Assembly: GCF_001673635.1 (NCBI RefSeq)
Contig: NZ_LZMH01000046.1
Coordinates: 1 to 64,000, forward strand
Direction: 5' to 3'
Length of the DNA: 64,000 nucleotides
DNA from: Mycobacterium asiaticum
GTDB taxonomy: Bacteria; Actinomycetota; Actinomycetes; Mycobacteriales; Mycobacteriaceae
A program made the translations under genes and the position numbers. Position 1 is the first letter of the stretch. Each line of letters starts with the position of its first letter. Below, one piece after another: positions 8,801-16,920 of the stretch. The notes beneath the pieces are model-generated. The model saw nothing but the letters and a program-made list of their open reading frames with translations. It did no database searches and was not told the origin of the DNA.

Positions 8801-9806
8801 CGCACAGGCCGGCCGGTTGCTGGAGGCGTTGAGCGAGCCATTTGCGTTGGACCCGATGACCGTTCAGGTCGACGGGCGGATCGCGATCGCGCTCTACCCC
8901 GACCACTGCGATCATCCGCAGGAGCTGCTGACCCGCGCCGAGATGGCGCTTCCGCACGCCAGGTCGGCCAAAAGCAAGATCGCCGTGTACGACTCGGCGT
9001 TCGAGCTGTACCGCGACAACGACCCGAACCTGATCGAGGAACTGCGCGCCGCGCTCGTCGAAGGCACCGAGCTGGTCTGTCACTACCAGCCCAAGATCAA
9101 CGCGGCCGATGGCAGTGTGCACAGCGTCGAGGCGCTGTTGCGCTGGCACCATCCCAGCCGCGGGTTGCTGCTACCGGAGGAGTTCCTGCCGGCGGCCGAA
9201 CGCGCCGGCCTGATGCGCAAGGTGGCCAACCGGACCGTCAACCTCGCCCTCGAGCAGGCCCGCGCCTGGCGTGAGCAGGGCATGCCGCTGACCGTCGCGG
9301 TGAACTTGTCCACGACGAATCTGCTCGACCTCGACCTGGTCGGCACCGTAGAGCAGCTGCTGCAGACCCACGGGCTGCCCGCCGACGAGCTGATCATCGA
9401 GATCACCGAGAGCACGCTGGTCGACTCGGCGCGATCCCGCAGCACCGTCGCCGCGCTGCAGCGCCTGGGAGTCCGAATCTCGTTGGACGACTACGGCACC
9501 GGCTGGTCTTCGCTGGCAAGACTTCAGGACGTTTCGGTCGACGAACTCAAGCTCGACCGCATCTTCGTGGCACGGTTGGCCCACGATCCGCGTTCGGTGG
9601 CGATCGTGCGGTCGACGGTGGCGCTGGCGGCCAGCCTCGGCGCGGATCTGGTGGCCGAGGGAGTCGAAGACGATTCGACGCTGCGTGCGCTGCGGCAGTA
9701 CGGCTGCACAATCACCCAGGGGTTCGTCCACAGTCCGCCGCTACCGGCGGAGGATTTGCAGCGCTGGATCCGCACGCACGCACCGGCTGTGACACGGACC
9801 GACTAG
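5844..9806 (+). CDS. Dual-sensor membrane protein with two GGDEF domains and one EAL domain
   Basis: 1320 residues, predicted to make and break cyclic di-GMP at the membrane. Order: hydrophobic multi-helix sensor (about 10-325), GGDEF-1 (about 330-490), linker, second multi-helix region (about 560-870), GGDEF-2 (about 885-1040), EAL (about 1055-1310). GGDEF-1 has an intact GGDEF (415-419) but no RxxD inhibitory site. GGDEF-2 has GDDEF (968-972), likely inactive, yet keeps RRDD (959-962) at the inhibitory-site position. EAL looks active: EAL (1096-1098), EITE, DDYGTG (1215-1220), the lysine in ELKLDR, VAEGVED and QGF. The sensor-plus-GGDEF half is repeated, suggesting internal duplication. ATG 5844 has GGAGCGGGG upstream. 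Absent from this place in H37Rv as I recall it. Confidence 0.9.
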   Translation: MKRWTGRPRPLSGLAPGTVWAVVAGYGLAAALVGASSWFGWHGPYATRPVIGVVTVIGLAFAAGCAALAARHAQGRRRAGWLAMSVALAGWAVGEVIWAVYDVRPEVDHASHPASAEIVLLLYPVGAFTSLLLLSGPVGHNLRRLFLDGVIVATSLFVASWVFVLDRLLREGSTSGLTTLVHIFADVSLMTTAILALSRGRPGGRLSVNLVAGAVVTIGVADILVVFQTGVGSYHTGELVDVTRVAGLGMLALAGLISVNETPTASAQETSSRLRLWLPYIPVLLAAAVGLGHALRLMRHGPLLIGAGILVAAVLARQFVVLVENQGLLAEVAREAFRDSLTGLANRANFLHKLEQAVARRGTDAAPIAVMCLDLDNFKSVNDALGHPAGDELLVRVAGRLTTALGEAGTVARLGGDEFAVLIEGPVEDAQAAAQRVLESFEAPIVIDGVPLAVRPSIGFTMAATESSCTVDELLRHADLAMYAAKREGGQCIRSFVPDLPLPYALPELAGSADFKSNLENEFDSGRIHRGAFGAATSSANITALARTIRPPTPAPRHTPDQPPSVRWPPVWVRISLVCLAIGVIVFAQSCLPDPRADHSPFFANVLYPGMNVFAAALIAIRAYRVKADRAAWTVIAIGMVCSALGDVLYVRFVPDGQSPSIADPAYLAFYPLAYIGLLLLMRTRLKRVPLPVRLDSVVCGLAMAAVAAALAAGPIHAATVRAPATVLVGLVYPWGDLVLTALAAGMLPILGWRKEFRWGLLVAGFLMIAAADTAYLFETSASDYRVGTMLDAFWPASSLLLATASWAPWSSVPPLPRRGLGSYVTPVTCTVVALAVTAVGRHSAIAPTLAALSLVAVAARFSVTFREVSILAETHKQAMTDELTTLPNRRSLATALTEVPVDAPASPIVGRTVTRAPARRALLLLQLYEFDEINDTVGYHFGDELLCQIANRLSHNVRRDDLLARAGDDEFAVLLAEGADLIAARAQAGRLLEALSEPFALDPMTVQVDGRIAIALYPDHCDHPQELLTRAEMALPHARSAKSKIAVYDSAFELYRDNDPNLIEELRAALVEGTELVCHYQPKINAADGSVHSVEALLRWHHPSRGLLLPEEFLPAAERAGLMRKVANRTVNLALEQARAWREQGMPLTVAVNLSTTNLLDLDLVGTVEQLLQTHGLPADELIIEITESTLVDSARSRSTVAALQRLGVRISLDDYGTGWSSLARLQDVSVDELKLDRIFVARLAHDPRSVAIVRSTVALAASLGADLVAEGVEDDSTLRALRQYGCTITQGFVHSPPLPAEDLQRWIRTHAPAVTRTD

Positions 9807-10838
9807 CTAGAACAGCTCCTTGGCCAACAGCTCCAGCGTCGCCACCCGGGCCGGGGCGGTCGCGGGATCGGTGCCGCGGCGAGCCGACGCAACCGGGTGC
9901 ACCATCACCTCGTCGACGTCGAACCGTTCGGCGAGGGCCCGTAGCTGTTCGGCGGCCTCAGCCGGCGAGCCGACCACGGCCCGCGCCAACCCGCTGTCCA
10001 CGATGTGCTGCTGCGCGGGTGTCAATCGTTCCAGCTGAGCGTCCTCGACGAGCTGCACCGGACCCAACGGTTGCCCGGTCCGCAGCCGGGCCATCATCTG
10101 CAGGTTTGGCAGCATCAATTCGGTTGCCTCGTCCCGTGTTTCGGCGACGACGGCGTTGACCGTCAGGAAAGTCACCGGCTCGGAGGCCAGGTCGCTGGGC
10201 CGGAAATGTTTGCGGTAGTGCTCCAGCGCCTCCTCGGTGCCCCGGCCGGAGAAGTGGTGGGCGAACACGTATGGCAGCCCCTTGGCGGCGGCCAGCTGCG
10301 CGGAGTACATCGAGGATCCCAGCAGCCACAGCCGGGGTTCGCTGGCCGCGGCCGGGGTCGCCTTGAGGGTGTAGTCCCCCGAGCGCAGCGGCACCCGCAC
10401 ACCGCGCGTGCCCATCAGGGCAACGACGTCGTCGAGGTAGGCCGGGAAGTTCTCGATGTCGCGATCGTCGCGACCCCCTCGCAGCGCGTACGAGGTGACC
10501 GGGTCGGACCCGGGCGCGCGACCGATGCCCAGGTCGATACGACCGGGCGCGGCGGCCTCCAGCAGCGCGAACTGTTCGGCCACCGCCAACGGCGCGTGGT
10601 TGGGCAGCATTACTCCGCCCGATCCGAGCCGTAGGTGGTCGGTCTGCGCGGCGAGGTAGGCGATCAGTACCGGCGGGCTGGTGGCGCCCACCGAGGGCAT
10701 GTTGTGGTGCTCGGCGACCCAGTAGCGCGTGTATCCCAGCCGGTCGGCGGTCTGCGCCAGCGACACAGTGGCCGCCAGCGCGTCGGCGGTCGACTGGTCG
10801 GAGCGCACCGGGACCAGATCAAGAACTGAAAGACGCAC
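9807..10838 (-). CDS. LLM-class flavin-dependent oxidoreductase (luciferase-like, group 1)
   Basis: 343 residues of the bacterial luciferase-like TIM-barrel family. The N-terminus (LSVLDLVPV), the YWVAEHHNMP motif, the SGGVMLPNHAPLAVAEQF strand-helix and GIGRAPGSDP are typical of the group-1 LLM oxidoreductases that use FMN or F420. Substrate unknown. GTG start at 10838 without a clear ribosome-binding site. It is the last of three minus-strand genes (UdgB, FAD monooxygenase, this one), 59 bases after the preceding gene. Its stop abuts the stop of the convergent GGDEF/EAL gene with zero spacing (TAG then CTA). H37Rv has a different F420-type gene, Rv1261c, at about this place. Confidence 0.85.
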   Translation of the reverse strand: MRLSVLDLVPVRSDQSTADALAATVSLAQTADRLGYTRYWVAEHHNMPSVGATSPPVLIAYLAAQTDHLRLGSGGVMLPNHAPLAVAEQFALLEAAAPGRIDLGIGRAPGSDPVTSYALRGGRDDRDIENFPAYLDDVVALMGTRGVRVPLRSGDYTLKATPAAASEPRLWLLGSSMYSAQLAAAKGLPYVFAHHFSGRGTEEALEHYRKHFRPSDLASEPVTFLTVNAVVAETRDEATELMLPNLQMMARLRTGQPLGPVQLVEDAQLERLTPAQQHIVDSGLARAVVGSPAEAAEQLRALAERFDVDEVMVHPVASARRGTDPATAPARVATLELLAKELF

Positions 10839-10897
10839 GCAAACACCAACAACTTTGCCCGCGAGAAGCTTCCCGGCCCCGCCTTGCTAGTTGAGCC

Positions 10898-12028
10898 TCA
10901 GTAGTTGAGCGGGGCGATCGAGGTGATGATGAGTTCGAACTGTTCCTGCGAAATGGGCGCCCCACCGGGAATGTTGTCGCTCGCCAGGAACTGGGTGCGC
11001 TCAGCGTAGCTGTGGAACCGCTTGAAGTAATTGGTGAAGGCCAGACCATGGTCGAGCAAACCGCCGTACCTGGCCACCTTGAGCTCGCCGGCCAGAATGT
11101 AAGCCCCCAGCAGGGCCACGCTGGTGCCCTGCCCCGCCAACGGCGAACAGCAGTAGGCCGCATCGCCCACCAACGCCACCCGGCCGATAGACCAGTGATC
11201 CATCACGATCTGCGACATTTCGTCGAAATAGAAGTCCGGCGCCGAGCGCATGTACTCCAGCAGTTGCGGACGCACCCAGCCGTCGTCGGCGATTCGCCGT
11301 TCCACCTCGGCGAACTGGGCCGGGGTGTCGCGGTAGTCGATCCGCAGCTCGGTGTCCATGAAGCCCAGCATCGCGCGGGCCTCGGTGTTGTCCCGCGCGC
11401 TGTAGACCCCTGCCATGCTGGTGTCGCCGTAATGCCAGGTCTGCCAGTAGTCCAGGTCCAGGAAATTGGGCACGGTGAAGATCGCTGCGAACGTCCCCAG
11501 CCTCTTGATGAATCGCTCTTCGGGGCCGAACACCAGCCGGCGCACATTGGAATGCAGGCCGTCTGCCCCGATGACCAGGTCGAAGCTGGCCGCGGGAGCG
11601 CGCTCGAAGGTCACCTCGGCCGCTGGACCGAGATTCTCGATCGCGGTGATGGTGTCGTCGAAGATGAACTCGGTGGTTGACCGGCACGCCTCGTACAACA
11701 ATTCGACGAGGTCGTCGCGCAGCAACTCGATGTCGGGATTGTTGATCGGTCCGCCCGTCGGCGTGGATTCGGTGTCCCGGGACAGCTCGTTGCCGTCGCG
11801 GTCCACCACCGAGGCGCCCCGGATCCGCGTCTTCTTCCCTTCGGCCGCCGCCAGCAAACCCATGCGGTCCAGCACCGTGAGCGCCGGACCCCGCACGTCG
11901 ATAGCCTGGCCGCCCGGCCGCAGCCCCGGGTGGCGCTCCACCACCGTCACCGAATAGCCGTTTTGGCCAAACCAATACGCGGCGGTCAAGCCCGCGACAC
12001 TGGCGCCGGACACCAAGATGCTTGTCAA
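10898..12028 (-). CDS. FAD-dependent monooxygenase of the PHBH fold (Rv1260-like)
   Basis: 376 residues, class A flavoprotein monooxygenase predicted to hydroxylate an aromatic or polyketide-like compound with NAD(P)H. The N-terminal FAD site is a variant Rossmann loop (VSGASVAGLTAAYW), then RPGGQAIDVRGPAL, a central FDLVIGADGLHSNVRR segment, and the GDAAYCCSPLAGQGT motif that binds the FAD ribityl. The start appears to be TTG at 12028, because the first beta strand (SILVSGA) follows directly and no ATG or GTG lies suitably close. It matches Rv1260 in position and length by memory. Substrate not known. Confidence 0.85.
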   Translation of the reverse strand: MTSILVSGASVAGLTAAYWFGQNGYSVTVVERHPGLRPGGQAIDVRGPALTVLDRMGLLAAAEGKKTRIRGASVVDRDGNELSRDTESTPTGGPINNPDIELLRDDLVELLYEACRSTTEFIFDDTITAIENLGPAAEVTFERAPAASFDLVIGADGLHSNVRRLVFGPEERFIKRLGTFAAIFTVPNFLDLDYWQTWHYGDTSMAGVYSARDNTEARAMLGFMDTELRIDYRDTPAQFAEVERRIADDGWVRPQLLEYMRSAPDFYFDEMSQIVMDHWSIGRVALVGDAAYCCSPLAGQGTSVALLGAYILAGELKVARYGGLLDHGLAFTNYFKRFHSYAERTQFLASDNIPGGAPISQEQFELIITSIAPLNY

Positions 12029-12043
12029 GACGCGACCCCGTCC

Positions 12044-12871
12044 CTAGCCGATTCCCGCAAGCTGCTTCGCCTCCCGGAAGATGTCGTCAAGCATTGCCGG
12101 AGTCAACCTACCGGTGAACATATTTTGCTGGCTCGGGTGGTAGCAGCCGAGCAACCGCACGCCGGAGGGCAGCGGCGCGACCACCCCGTGGCCGAACTTC
12201 GGCTTGCGCACTCCGGCGGCCACCGGCAGGCCCAGAGCTACCTGCCAGCCGAAGCCGCCGAGCGCGACGATCACCCGGACATGCTCGGACACCAGGTGCC
12301 ATTCGGCCGCCAGCCACTGCGAGCACGTCGTCCGCTCGGCAGGCGTGGGGGCGTTCGCCGGCGGGGCGCACCGAACCGGCGCCGATATCCGAATGTTGTT
12401 GGCCGACAATCCATCAGCCGCGTCAACGCTGGTCGGCTGATTCACCAGGCCGGCGCGGTACAGCGCCGCATACAACTGGTCGCCGGACCGGTCACCGGTG
12501 AACATCCGTCCGGTCCGGTTGGCGCCGTGCGCGGCGGGCGCCAGCCCGACGATGAACAACCACGGCCGCTGCGACCCCCAACCCGGCACCGGACGTCCCC
12601 AGTAGGGCTGGTCGAGGAACGCCCGGCGTTTGACGACGGCGACCTCCTCACGCCAGCTGACCAGCCGTGGACATGCTCGGCACACGCTGACCATCGCGTC
12701 GAGTTCGGCGATCGACCGTGCCTTGCGCGCGAGCGCGCCGACCTGTGCCGCGTCGGCCGCGACCGGGGTACGGTCGGTCGCCAGGTCACCCGGCCAGCCG
12801 CTGCCGGGGGCGACCGGCGAACCGAATGCCTGGCCGGTATTCGGATGCTTGAGCACACGAACATCCTGCAT
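12044..12871 (-). CDS. udgB: Family 5 uracil-DNA glycosylase UdgB
   Basis: 275 residues; removes uracil, and in this family also hypoxanthine and other damaged bases, from DNA. The family 5 active-site motif [14 protein letters not shown] is present, as is the [10 protein letters not shown] loop. Cysteines in VCRACP, PVRCAP and TTCSQW are placed as in the 4Fe-4S cluster of family 4/5 enzymes. It corresponds to Rv1259 (udgB). Divergent from tap with a 72-base gap; 15 bases lie between its stop and the next minus-strand gene. A second, unrelated UDG-fold glycosylase lies at 3336-3836. Confidence 0.92.
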   Translation of the reverse strand: MQDVRVLKHPNTGQAFGSPVAPGSGWPGDLATDRTPVAADAAQVGALARKARSIAELDAMVSVCRACPRLVSWREEVAVVKRRAFLDQPYWGRPVPGWGSQRPWLFIVGLAPAAHGANRTGRMFTGDRSGDQLYAALYRAGLVNQPTSVDAADGLSANNIRISAPVRCAPPANAPTPAERTTCSQWLAAEWHLVSEHVRVIVALGGFGWQVALGLPVAAGVRKPKFGHGVVAPLPSGVRLLGCYHPSQQNMFTGRLTPAMLDDIFREAKQLAGIG

Positions 12872-12888
12872 TCCGAACGGGACCGCGC

Positions 12889-12928
12889 AAAAAATCGGTG
12901 GTTCGCGCTTCGGGTTTGGCGCTACATT
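12889..12928 (+). promoter_or_regulatory. WhiB7-type promoter of tap
   Basis: An AT-rich block AAAAAAT (12889-12895), three bases (CGG), a -35-like TGGTTC (12899-12904), an 18-base spacer and TACATT (12923-12928) as -10. An AT-rich block about 3 bases before the -35 is the known signature of WhiB7-dependent promoters, and tap (Rv1258c) is a known WhiB7 regulon member in M. tuberculosis. The -35 itself is weak, as expected for an activator-dependent promoter. Confidence 0.65.
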
Positions 12929-12943
12929 CAGCCGCGATATCCC

Positions 12944-14203
12944 ATGAGAAACACCAGCCGAGCGCCGGCCTTGCTGATCCTGTTCGCCACGCTGCTGTCG
13001 TGCGCGGGCAATGGCATTTCGCTCGTCGCGTTTCCCTGGCTGGTGCTGCAGGGTCAGGGCAGTGCCGGGCAGGCGTCGATCGTGGCCGGTGCGACGACGT
13101 TGCCGCTACTGTTCTCGACGCTGATCGCGGGCACCGCGGTGGACTACTTCGGCCGTCGCCGGGTGTCGATGGTTTCCGACGCGCTCTCGGCCGCATCGGT
13201 GGCGGCCGTCCCGCTGGTCGCGTCGGCATTCGGGGTGGAAGCGGTGAACGTGGCTGTGCTGGCCGTGCTGGGCGCCTGCGGCGCGGCGTTCGACCCGGCC
13301 GGGATCACGGCCCGTCAGTCGATGCTGCCCGAAGCGGCGGTCCGGGCGGGCTGGTCGCTCGATCGCATCAACAGCGTCTACGAAGTGATCCTCAACGTGG
13401 CGTTCGTAGTGGGTCCGGGCTTCGGCGGCCTGATGATCGCCACGGTGGGTGGCGTCACCACGATGTGGGTCACCGCCGCGGCATTCGCGTTGTCCATCCT
13501 GGCGATCGCGGTGCTGCGCCTTGAGGGCGCCGGCCGGCCACACCACGCGACGCGGCCGCAGGGGCTGGTGTCCGGGGTGGCCGAGGGGTTGCGTTTCGTG
13601 TGGAGCCTGCGGGTGCTGCGGGCGCTGGCACTGATCGACCTGACGGTGACGGCGCTGTACCTGCCGATGGAAAGCGTGCTGTTCCCCAAGTACTTCAGCG
13701 ATCGGCAGCAACCGGCGCAGCTGGGCTCGGTGCTGGTGGCACTGTCCATCGGCAGCCTGCTCGGCGCGCTCGGCTATCTGCTGCTCGCGACCTACCTGTC
13801 GCGCCGCACGATCATGCTGACGGCGGTGCTGAGCTTCGGCACCGCCACGGTAGTGATCGCATTGCTGCCGCCGCTGCCGGTGATCCTGGTGCTGTGCGCG
13901 CTGATCGGGTTGGTCTACGGACCGATCCAGCCGATCTACAACTACGTGATGCAGACTCGCGCGCCGCACCATTTACGCGGCCGGGTGGTCGGAGTGATGA
14001 CGTCGATGGCCTACGCCGCCGGCCCGTTGGGCTTGCTGCTGGCCGGTCCGCTGACCGATGCGGCGGGTATACAGGTGGCGTTCTTCGCGCTGGCGCTGCC
14101 GATCCTGGTCGCCGGACTGATCTGTATCCGGGTGCCGTCGCTGCGGGAACTGGACCGCGAGCCGGAGTTCGCAGCCGAAACTCCCACCTCGGCAAGGGAC
14201 TAG
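12944..14203 (+). CDS. tap: Multidrug efflux pump Tap (MFS)
   Basis: Proton-driven drug efflux protein of the cytoplasmic membrane. 419 residues, equal to M. tuberculosis Tap (Rv1258c), with 12 predicted membrane helices and the MFS loop motif between helices 2 and 3 ([10 protein letters not shown]). Long blocks such as LDRINSVYE and [14 protein letters not shown] are nearly identical to Tap as I remember it. ATG 12944 starts the MRNTSR N-terminus; an open frame extends far upstream but overlaps udgB on the other strand and is not coding. In M. tuberculosis the pump extrudes tetracycline, aminoglycosides and spectinomycin. Divergent from udgB. Confidence 0.95.
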   Translation: MRNTSRAPALLILFATLLSCAGNGISLVAFPWLVLQGQGSAGQASIVAGATTLPLLFSTLIAGTAVDYFGRRRVSMVSDALSAASVAAVPLVASAFGVEAVNVAVLAVLGACGAAFDPAGITARQSMLPEAAVRAGWSLDRINSVYEVILNVAFVVGPGFGGLMIATVGGVTTMWVTAAAFALSILAIAVLRLEGAGRPHHATRPQGLVSGVAEGLRFVWSLRVLRALALIDLTVTALYLPMESVLFPKYFSDRQQPAQLGSVLVALSIGSLLGALGYLLLATYLSRRTIMLTAVLSFGTATVVIALLPPLPVILVLCALIGLVYGPIQPIYNYVMQTRAPHHLRGRVVGVMTSMAYAAGPLGLLLAGPLTDAAGIQVAFFALALPILVAGLICIRVPSLRELDREPEFAAETPTSARD

Positions 14204-14206
14204 CAT
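14201..14206 (+). promoter_or_regulatory. -10 box for the GlcD-like gene, overlapping the tap stop codon
   Basis: TAGCAT begins with the TAG stop of tap and ends seven bases before the GTG at 14214. This is the leaderless spacing, so the oxidase gene may have its own promoter inside what looks like an operon. Confidence 0.4.
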
Positions 14207-14213
14207 CGGCCCG

Positions 14214-15581
14214 GTGAACGCGGATCTACTGGCCGGCCTGATAGCCGAGCTACCCGAGGGGATGGTGGTCACCGATCCCGCGATCACCGACGGTTACCGC
14301 CAAGACCGTGCGCTGGACCCGGCGGCCGGGAAGCCGCTGGCCGTGGTGCGCCCGAACCGCACCGAGGAAGTGCAGGCCGTGCTGCGCTGGGCGTCGGCCA
14401 ACAGGGTGCCCGTGGTGACCCGTGGCGCCGGCAGCGGACTGTCCGGCGGGGCAACCGCGGTGGACAACGGCATCGTGCTGTCGACGGAGAAGATGCGCGA
14501 CATCACCGTGGATCCGGTCACCCGCACCGCCGTATGCCAGCCGGGACTGTTCAACTCCGAGGTGAAGAAGGCCGTCGCCGAACACGGCCTGTGGTACCCG
14601 CCCGACCCGTCCTCCTACGAGATCTGCAGCATCGGCGGCAACATCGCCACCAACGCCGGCGGGCTGTGCTGCGTCAAGTACGGCGTCACCACCGACTACG
14701 TCCTGGGCATGCAGGTGGTGTTGGCCGACGGGACCGCGGTGCGGTTGGGCGGGCCGCGCCTGAAGGACGTGGCCGGGCTGTCACTGACGAAGCTGTTCGT
14801 GGGTAGCGAGGGGACGCTGGGCGTGGTCACCGAGGTGACGCTGCGGCTGTTGCCGGCGCAGAACGCGTCCAGCATCGTGGTGGCCAGTTTCTCGTCGGTG
14901 GAGACTGCCGTCGACGCGGTACTCGGGGTCAGCGCCCGGCTGCGCCCGTCGATGCTGGAGTTCATGGACCAGGTGGCGATCAACGCGGTCGAGGATCACC
15001 TGCGGATGGACCTCGACCGCAACGCGGCGGCCATGCTGGTCGCCGGATCCGACGAGCGCGGCCGCGCCGGCAGCGACGACGCCGAGGTGATCGCCGCGGT
15101 TTTCGCCGAAAACGGTGCGACAGAAGTGTTTTCCACCGACGATCCGGACGAGGGCGAGTCCTTTGTGGCGGCGCGGCGGTTCTGCATTCCGGCGGTCGAG
15201 GCCAAGGGCTCGCTGCTGCTGGAGGACGTCGGGGTGCCGTTGCCGGCGCTGGGCCAGCTGGTCACCGGCATCGCGCGCATCGCCGACGAGCGGGACCTGA
15301 TGATCTCGGTGATCGCCCACGCGGGAGACGGCAACACCCACCCGTTGCTGGTGTTCGATCCCGCCGATGCCGCCATGGCCGAGCGCGCGCAGTTGGCGTA
15401 CGGCGAGATCATGGACCTGGCCGTTGGGCTGGGCGGCACCATCACCGGCGAACACGGCGTCGGCCGGTTGAAGCGGCCGTGGCTGGCCGACTACCTCGGG
15501 CCCGAGGTGATGGACCTGAACCGGCGGATCAAGGATGCGCTGGACCCGTTGGGCATCCTCAACCCCGGGTCGGGGATCTAA
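14214..15581 (+). CDS. FAD-linked oxidase, GlcD/D-lactate dehydrogenase-like (Rv1257c-like)
   Basis: 455 residues, PCMH-type FAD-binding domain in the first half and FAD-oxidase C domain in the second. Oxidises a 2-hydroxy acid such as glycolate or D-lactate. Visible motifs: VTRGAGSGLSGGATAVDNG (FAD diphosphate), ICSIGGNIATNAGGLCCVKYG, GSEGTLGVVTEVTLRL, and in the C domain AHAGDGNTHPLLVFD and TGEHGVGRLKR with the metal/substrate histidines. It matches Rv1257c in length and position by memory. GTG start, ten bases after tap. The exact substrate is not shown. Confidence 0.88.
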   Translation: MNADLLAGLIAELPEGMVVTDPAITDGYRQDRALDPAAGKPLAVVRPNRTEEVQAVLRWASANRVPVVTRGAGSGLSGGATAVDNGIVLSTEKMRDITVDPVTRTAVCQPGLFNSEVKKAVAEHGLWYPPDPSSYEICSIGGNIATNAGGLCCVKYGVTTDYVLGMQVVLADGTAVRLGGPRLKDVAGLSLTKLFVGSEGTLGVVTEVTLRLLPAQNASSIVVASFSSVETAVDAVLGVSARLRPSMLEFMDQVAINAVEDHLRMDLDRNAAAMLVAGSDERGRAGSDDAEVIAAVFAENGATEVFSTDDPDEGESFVAARRFCIPAVEAKGSLLLEDVGVPLPALGQLVTGIARIADERDLMISVIAHAGDGNTHPLLVFDPADAAMAERAQLAYGEIMDLAVGLGGTITGEHGVGRLKRPWLADYLGPEVMDLNRRIKDALDPLGILNPGSGI

Positions 15582-15594
15582 CTCCTCGCCCAGC

Positions 15595-15640
15595 GTGCAT
15601 TCCGCGACGCTTCCGCGGCGTGTCGCGTCGCGGGCCGCAC
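15595..15640 (+). terminator. Hairpin downstream of the GlcD-like gene; copy A of a dispersed 3'-end repeat
   Basis: Outer stem GTGC (15595-15598) with GCAC (15637-15640), inner nine-base stem CCGCGACGC (15602-15610) with GCGTCGCGG (15625-15633), separated by a 3/3 internal loop; terminal loop of 14 bases. It starts 13 bases after the stop codon, with no T-run, as is usual for mycobacterial terminators. The right half (TGTCGCGTCGCG, four bases, GCACACTCG) recurs at 41091-41114. Confidence 0.55.
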
Positions 15641-15649
15641 ACTCGACCG

Positions 15650-15679
15650 TTGACATCTAATGGCATCTGTCGTAGCAAT
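15650..15679 (+). promoter_or_regulatory. Promoter of cyp130
   Basis: Perfect -35 TTGACA (15650-15655), 17 bases, then TAGCAA (15673-15678, or AGCAAT with 18). The ATG of cyp130 at 15685 lies where transcription should begin, and no Shine-Dalgarno precedes it, so the mRNA is probably leaderless. Confidence 0.5.
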
Positions 15680-15684
15680 AAGAC

Positions 15685-16920
15685 ATGACGTCCACATTGT
15701 CTCACCCGGTTCGGTTTCAGCTCGCCACCGCCGAGACGTGGTCCGAACCCTGGCCGATGTACCGGGCGCTGCGTGATCACGACCCGGTGCACCACGTAGT
15801 GCCGCCGGGCCGCCCCGAACACGACTACTACGTGCTATCGCGGCACGCCGATGTTTGGGCGGCCGCGCGCGATCACGAGACGTTCTCGTCGGCACAAGGT
15901 TTGACGGTCAATTATGGCGAGTTGGAACTGATCGGGCTGCAGGACAACCCGCCCATGGTGATGCAGGACCCACCCGTGCACACGCAGTTCCGCAAGCTGG
16001 TGTCCCGTGGTTTCACTCCGCGGCAGGTTGAGGCAATCGAGCCGAAAGTGCGCGAATTCGTCGTGGAGCGGCTCGAGAACATCCAGGCTCGGGGTGCCGG
16101 CGACATCGTCACCGAGTTGTTCAAACCCCTGCCGTCGATGGTCGTCGCGCACTATCTGGGTGTGCCCGAGGAGGATTGGGCGCAATTCGACAGCTGGACC
16201 CAGGCGATCGTCGCGGCGAATACCGCCGAGGGCGGCATCGCGGCTTCATTGGGAACGGCGGGCGAGGCCGTCGGGACGATGATGGCCTATTTCACCGCGC
16301 TGATCGAACGGCGCCGGACCGAGCCCCAGGACGACACCATCTCGCACCTGGTCGCGGCCGGGATGGGCGCCGACGGCGACGTCGCCGGCATCCTGTCGAT
16401 CCTGGGGTTCACGTTCACAATGGTGACCGGCGGCAATGACACCGTCACCGGAATGCTCGGCGGCTCAATGCCATTGCTGCACTCACGGCCCGACCAGCGC
16501 CGGCTGCTGGTGGACGATCCCGGCCTGATCCCCGACGCGGTCGACGAGCTGCTCCGGCTCACCTCGCCGGTGCAGAACCTGGCTCGCACGACCACCCGTG
16601 ACGTGACCATAGAAGGCACCACCATTCCGGCCGGGCGCCGGGTGTTGCTGCTGTACGGGTCGGCCAACCGGGATGAGCGCCAATACGGCGACAACGCCGC
16701 CGAACTCGACGTCACCCGCCGGCCACGCAACATTCTCACGTTCAGCCACGGCGCCCACCACTGCCTGGGTGCCGCAGCGGCGCGGATGCAATCCCGGGTG
16801 GCGCTGGGCGAATTGCTCTGCCGCTGCCCGGATTTCGAGGTCGATGTGCCTGGCATCGTGTGGTCGGGCGGGCCATACGTCCGGCGGCCGTTGTCGGTGC
16901 CGATCAGGGTGCCGGGCTGA
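15685..16920 (+). CDS. cyp130: Cytochrome P450 CYP130
   Basis: 411-residue soluble haem monooxygenase. The I-helix oxygen-activation motif is TGGNDT, the K-helix ExxR is ELLR, and the haem loop is FSHGAHHCLG with the thiolate at about C360. Near-identity to M. tuberculosis CYP130 (Rv1256c) over the N-terminus (LATAETW.PWPMYRALRD) supports the name. The natural substrate of CYP130 is unknown; the M. tuberculosis enzyme binds azoles and N-demethylates dextromethorphan-like amines. Its TGA overlaps the ATG of the TetR gene, so the two are translationally coupled. Confidence 0.95.
   Translation: MTSTLSHPVRFQLATAETWSEPWPMYRALRDHDPVHHVVPPGRPEHDYYVLSRHADVWAAARDHETFSSAQGLTVNYGELELIGLQDNPPMVMQDPPVHTQFRKLVSRGFTPRQVEAIEPKVREFVVERLENIQARGAGDIVTELFKPLPSMVVAHYLGVPEEDWAQFDSWTQAIVAANTAEGGIAASLGTAGEAVGTMMAYFTALIERRRTEPQDDTISHLVAAGMGADGDVAGILSILGFTFTMVTGGNDTVTGMLGGSMPLLHSRPDQRRLLVDDPGLIPDAVDELLRLTSPVQNLARTTTRDVTIEGTTIPAGRRVLLLYGSANRDERQYGDNAAELDVTRRPRNILTFSHGAHHCLGAAAARMQSRVALGELLCRCPDFEVDVPGIVWSGGPYVRRPLSVPIRVPG

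Noticed and set aside
11930..12943. Long in-frame extension upstream of tap
   Set aside because: It covers udgB antisense; the conserved Tap N-terminus and the WhiB7-type promoter place the start at 12944.
14781..15656. Minus-strand frame of 291 codons under the GlcD-like gene
   Set aside because: Composition (Arg/His/Gln/Asp-rich) is typical of a shadow frame; the plus-strand protein is clearly conserved.
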